Below, one piece after another: positions 30,350 through 31,014 of a stretch of 31,014 nucleotides of DNA. Under the pieces are notes generated by a model. The model saw nothing but the letters and a program-made list of their open reading frames with translations, did not search any database and was not told where the DNA came from. This DNA is from DATLFA01 sp039934635 (GTDB taxonomy: Bacteria > Actinomycetota > Acidimicrobiia > Acidimicrobiales > WLNW01). The translations under genes were made by a program, and so were the position numbers. The stretch covers positions 1 to 31,014 of the forward strand of contig JBDTLT010000044.1 of assembly GCA_039934635.1 (NCBI GenBank). The letters run 5' to 3'. How positions within the stretch are numbered: position 1 is the first letter of the stretch; each line of letters begins with the position of its first letter.

Positions 30350-31014
30350 AGTCCCGCCGGATATTCGTGAGCGCCTCGCCATCGCGCTCGATGTCGACGA
30401 CTTGGTTTTGGCGTTGCGATTCGCCCGACAGCTTCGTCCGTATTTCGGCGTGGCCAAGATCGGTCTCGAGCTCTACACCGCGGCCGGCCCCGAAGCAGTC
30501 GGTGCACTGGCCAGCCTCGGTTACCGCACGTTTCTCGACCTCAAGATGCACGACATCCCGACCACCGTCGGACGCGCCGGCCGTGTTCTCGGCGCGCTGG
30601 GCGTCAACATGGTGACCATGCACGCGCATGGTGGTGTCGCGATGCTGCAAGCCGGCGTCGAAGGCTTGCGCGAAGGCGCATCGCGTGCGGGCGCCGAAGA
30701 GCCTTGGTCGCTCGCGATCACTGTGCTCACGAGCGATGCCGATGCGCCGCCGCACATCATGCCCAAGCGCGTGATGCTCGCGGCCGAGGCCGGGTGCACG
30801 GGGATCGTGTGCGCCGCCGCGGATCTCAAAGACGCGCATGCATATGCGCCACGACTCAAGCGCGTCGTCCCCGGCATCCGCATGGCGGGCACTGACACGC
30901 ATGATCAAGCTCGCGCAGCAACGCCGGCCGCCGCGCTGTCGAATGGAGCCGATCTGCTCGTGATCGGGCGCGCGGTCACCCAAGCAGAGGATCCCGTCGC
31001 AGCAGCAGAAGCGC
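30342..31014 (+). CDS. pyrF: Orotidine 5'-phosphate decarboxylase, truncated by window edge
   Basis: The frame opens at ATG 30342 and runs off the right edge after about 224 codons. The enzyme decarboxylates OMP to UMP, the last step of the pathway. The charged active-site network is visible: D18 (IALDVDD), K39 (VAKIGLELY) and D66-L-K68-M-H-D71 (FLDLKMHDIPTTV). MHAHGG, AITVLTSDA and the phosphate-binding end DQARAATPAAALSNGADLLVIGRAVT follow. It is the short class of about 230 residues, unlike the longer form I recall from Mycobacterium and Streptomyces. Two GGAG boxes (30327-30330 and 30332-30335) precede the ATG, the nearer by 6 bases. It overlaps pyrD by 8 bases. Only the last few residues are probably missing. 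Confidence 0.94.
   Translation, partial: MGEVPPDIRERLAIALDVDDLVLALRFARQLRPYFGVAKIGLELYTAAGPEAVGALASLGYRTFLDLKMHDIPTTVGRAGRVLGALGVNMVTMHAHGGVAMLQAGVEGLREGASRAGAEEPWSLAITVLTSDADAPPHIMPKRVMLAAEAGCTGIVCAAADLKDAHAYAPRLKRVVPGIRMAGTDTHDQARAATPAAALSNGADLLVIGRAVTQAEDPVAAAEA

Noticed and set aside
1..31014. tRNA genes, CRISPR arrays, insertion sequences, prophage or a defence system
   Set aside because: Reading all intergenic gaps (none above 160 bases) showed no cloverleaf-like sequence, regularly spaced repeats, transposase or phage-type products.

Overview
The window is a GC-rich, densely packed, almost entirely plus-strand block of housekeeping genes. GTG starts are frequent and many genes overlap by 4 bases. 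The gene order hisS-aspS ... rarA-DUF948-(small conserved)-alaS-ruvX-mltG-aroE-...-prepilin peptidase-...-aroK-aroB-aroQ-pepP-efp-nusB-...-pyrR-pyrB-pyrC-carA-carB-pyrD-pyrF is the conserved actinobacterial backbone, recalled from Mycobacterium and Streptomyces. Together with the end of an F420-type LLM oxidoreductase at the left edge, this places the source in Actinomycetota. A deep lineage such as Acidimicrobiia is plausible because class 1B-type pyrD and some local swaps differ from the model actinomycetes, but that class assignment is inference.

Layout. 1-326: 3' end of an LLM-family flavin oxidoreductase. 384-3421: hisS and aspS, translationally coupled. 3439-4167: the only convincing minus-strand gene, a membrane-anchored Pro/Ala-linker protein of unknown function. 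4300-6535: a sugar-isomerase-like TIM barrel and the replication-fork ATPase rarA. 6522-7378: two small conserved genes before alaS. 7427-12679: alaS, ruvX, mltG and aroE, each overlapping the next by 4 bases. 12743-15491: a PATAN/DUF4388 protein, a bifunctional-type prepilin peptidase and an SDR dehydrogenase. 15521-18613: aroK, aroB, aroQ and an M24 aminopeptidase. 18643-19926: efp and nusB. 19901-21972: an ECF sigma factor and a membrane-spanning probable anti-sigma factor. 22132-31014: a seven-gene pyrimidine operon, pyrR to pyrF, cut by the right edge, which encodes de novo UMP synthesis from bicarbonate, glutamine and aspartate to OMP decarboxylation.

The most interesting signals lie between or at the ends of genes. 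(1) In front of pyrR there is a textbook PyrR-binding RNA hairpin (22088-22118). It ends two bases before the Shine-Dalgarno sequence, and a perfect intrinsic-terminator-like hairpin with a T-tract (22156-22182) lies inside the first 17 codons of pyrR. This suggests a combined translational block and polarity attenuator. (2) Two related, AT-rich, about 46-50 bp palindromes (4226-4275 and 21987-22032) share an 18/20-base core and sit 17.7 kb apart. (3) The ECF sigma/anti-sigma pair occupies the slot where Streptomyces carries bldD. Its anti-sigma candidate has no zinc-binding cysteines but a duplicated FWAA motif, and a possible ECF autoregulatory promoter lies in the tail of nusB. (4) aroC is missing from the aro cluster, with an SDR gene in its usual place. 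(5) Short tandem duplications cover the stop codons of two adjacent genes and the tail of nusB. (6) Several transcription units start with TANNNT placed 6-8 bases before the start codon, the signature of leaderless mRNAs.

No gene-free stretch exceeds 300 bases. The longest gaps are 4168-4299 and 21973-22131, both described below. I saw no tRNA, rRNA, CRISPR array, insertion sequence or phage gene.
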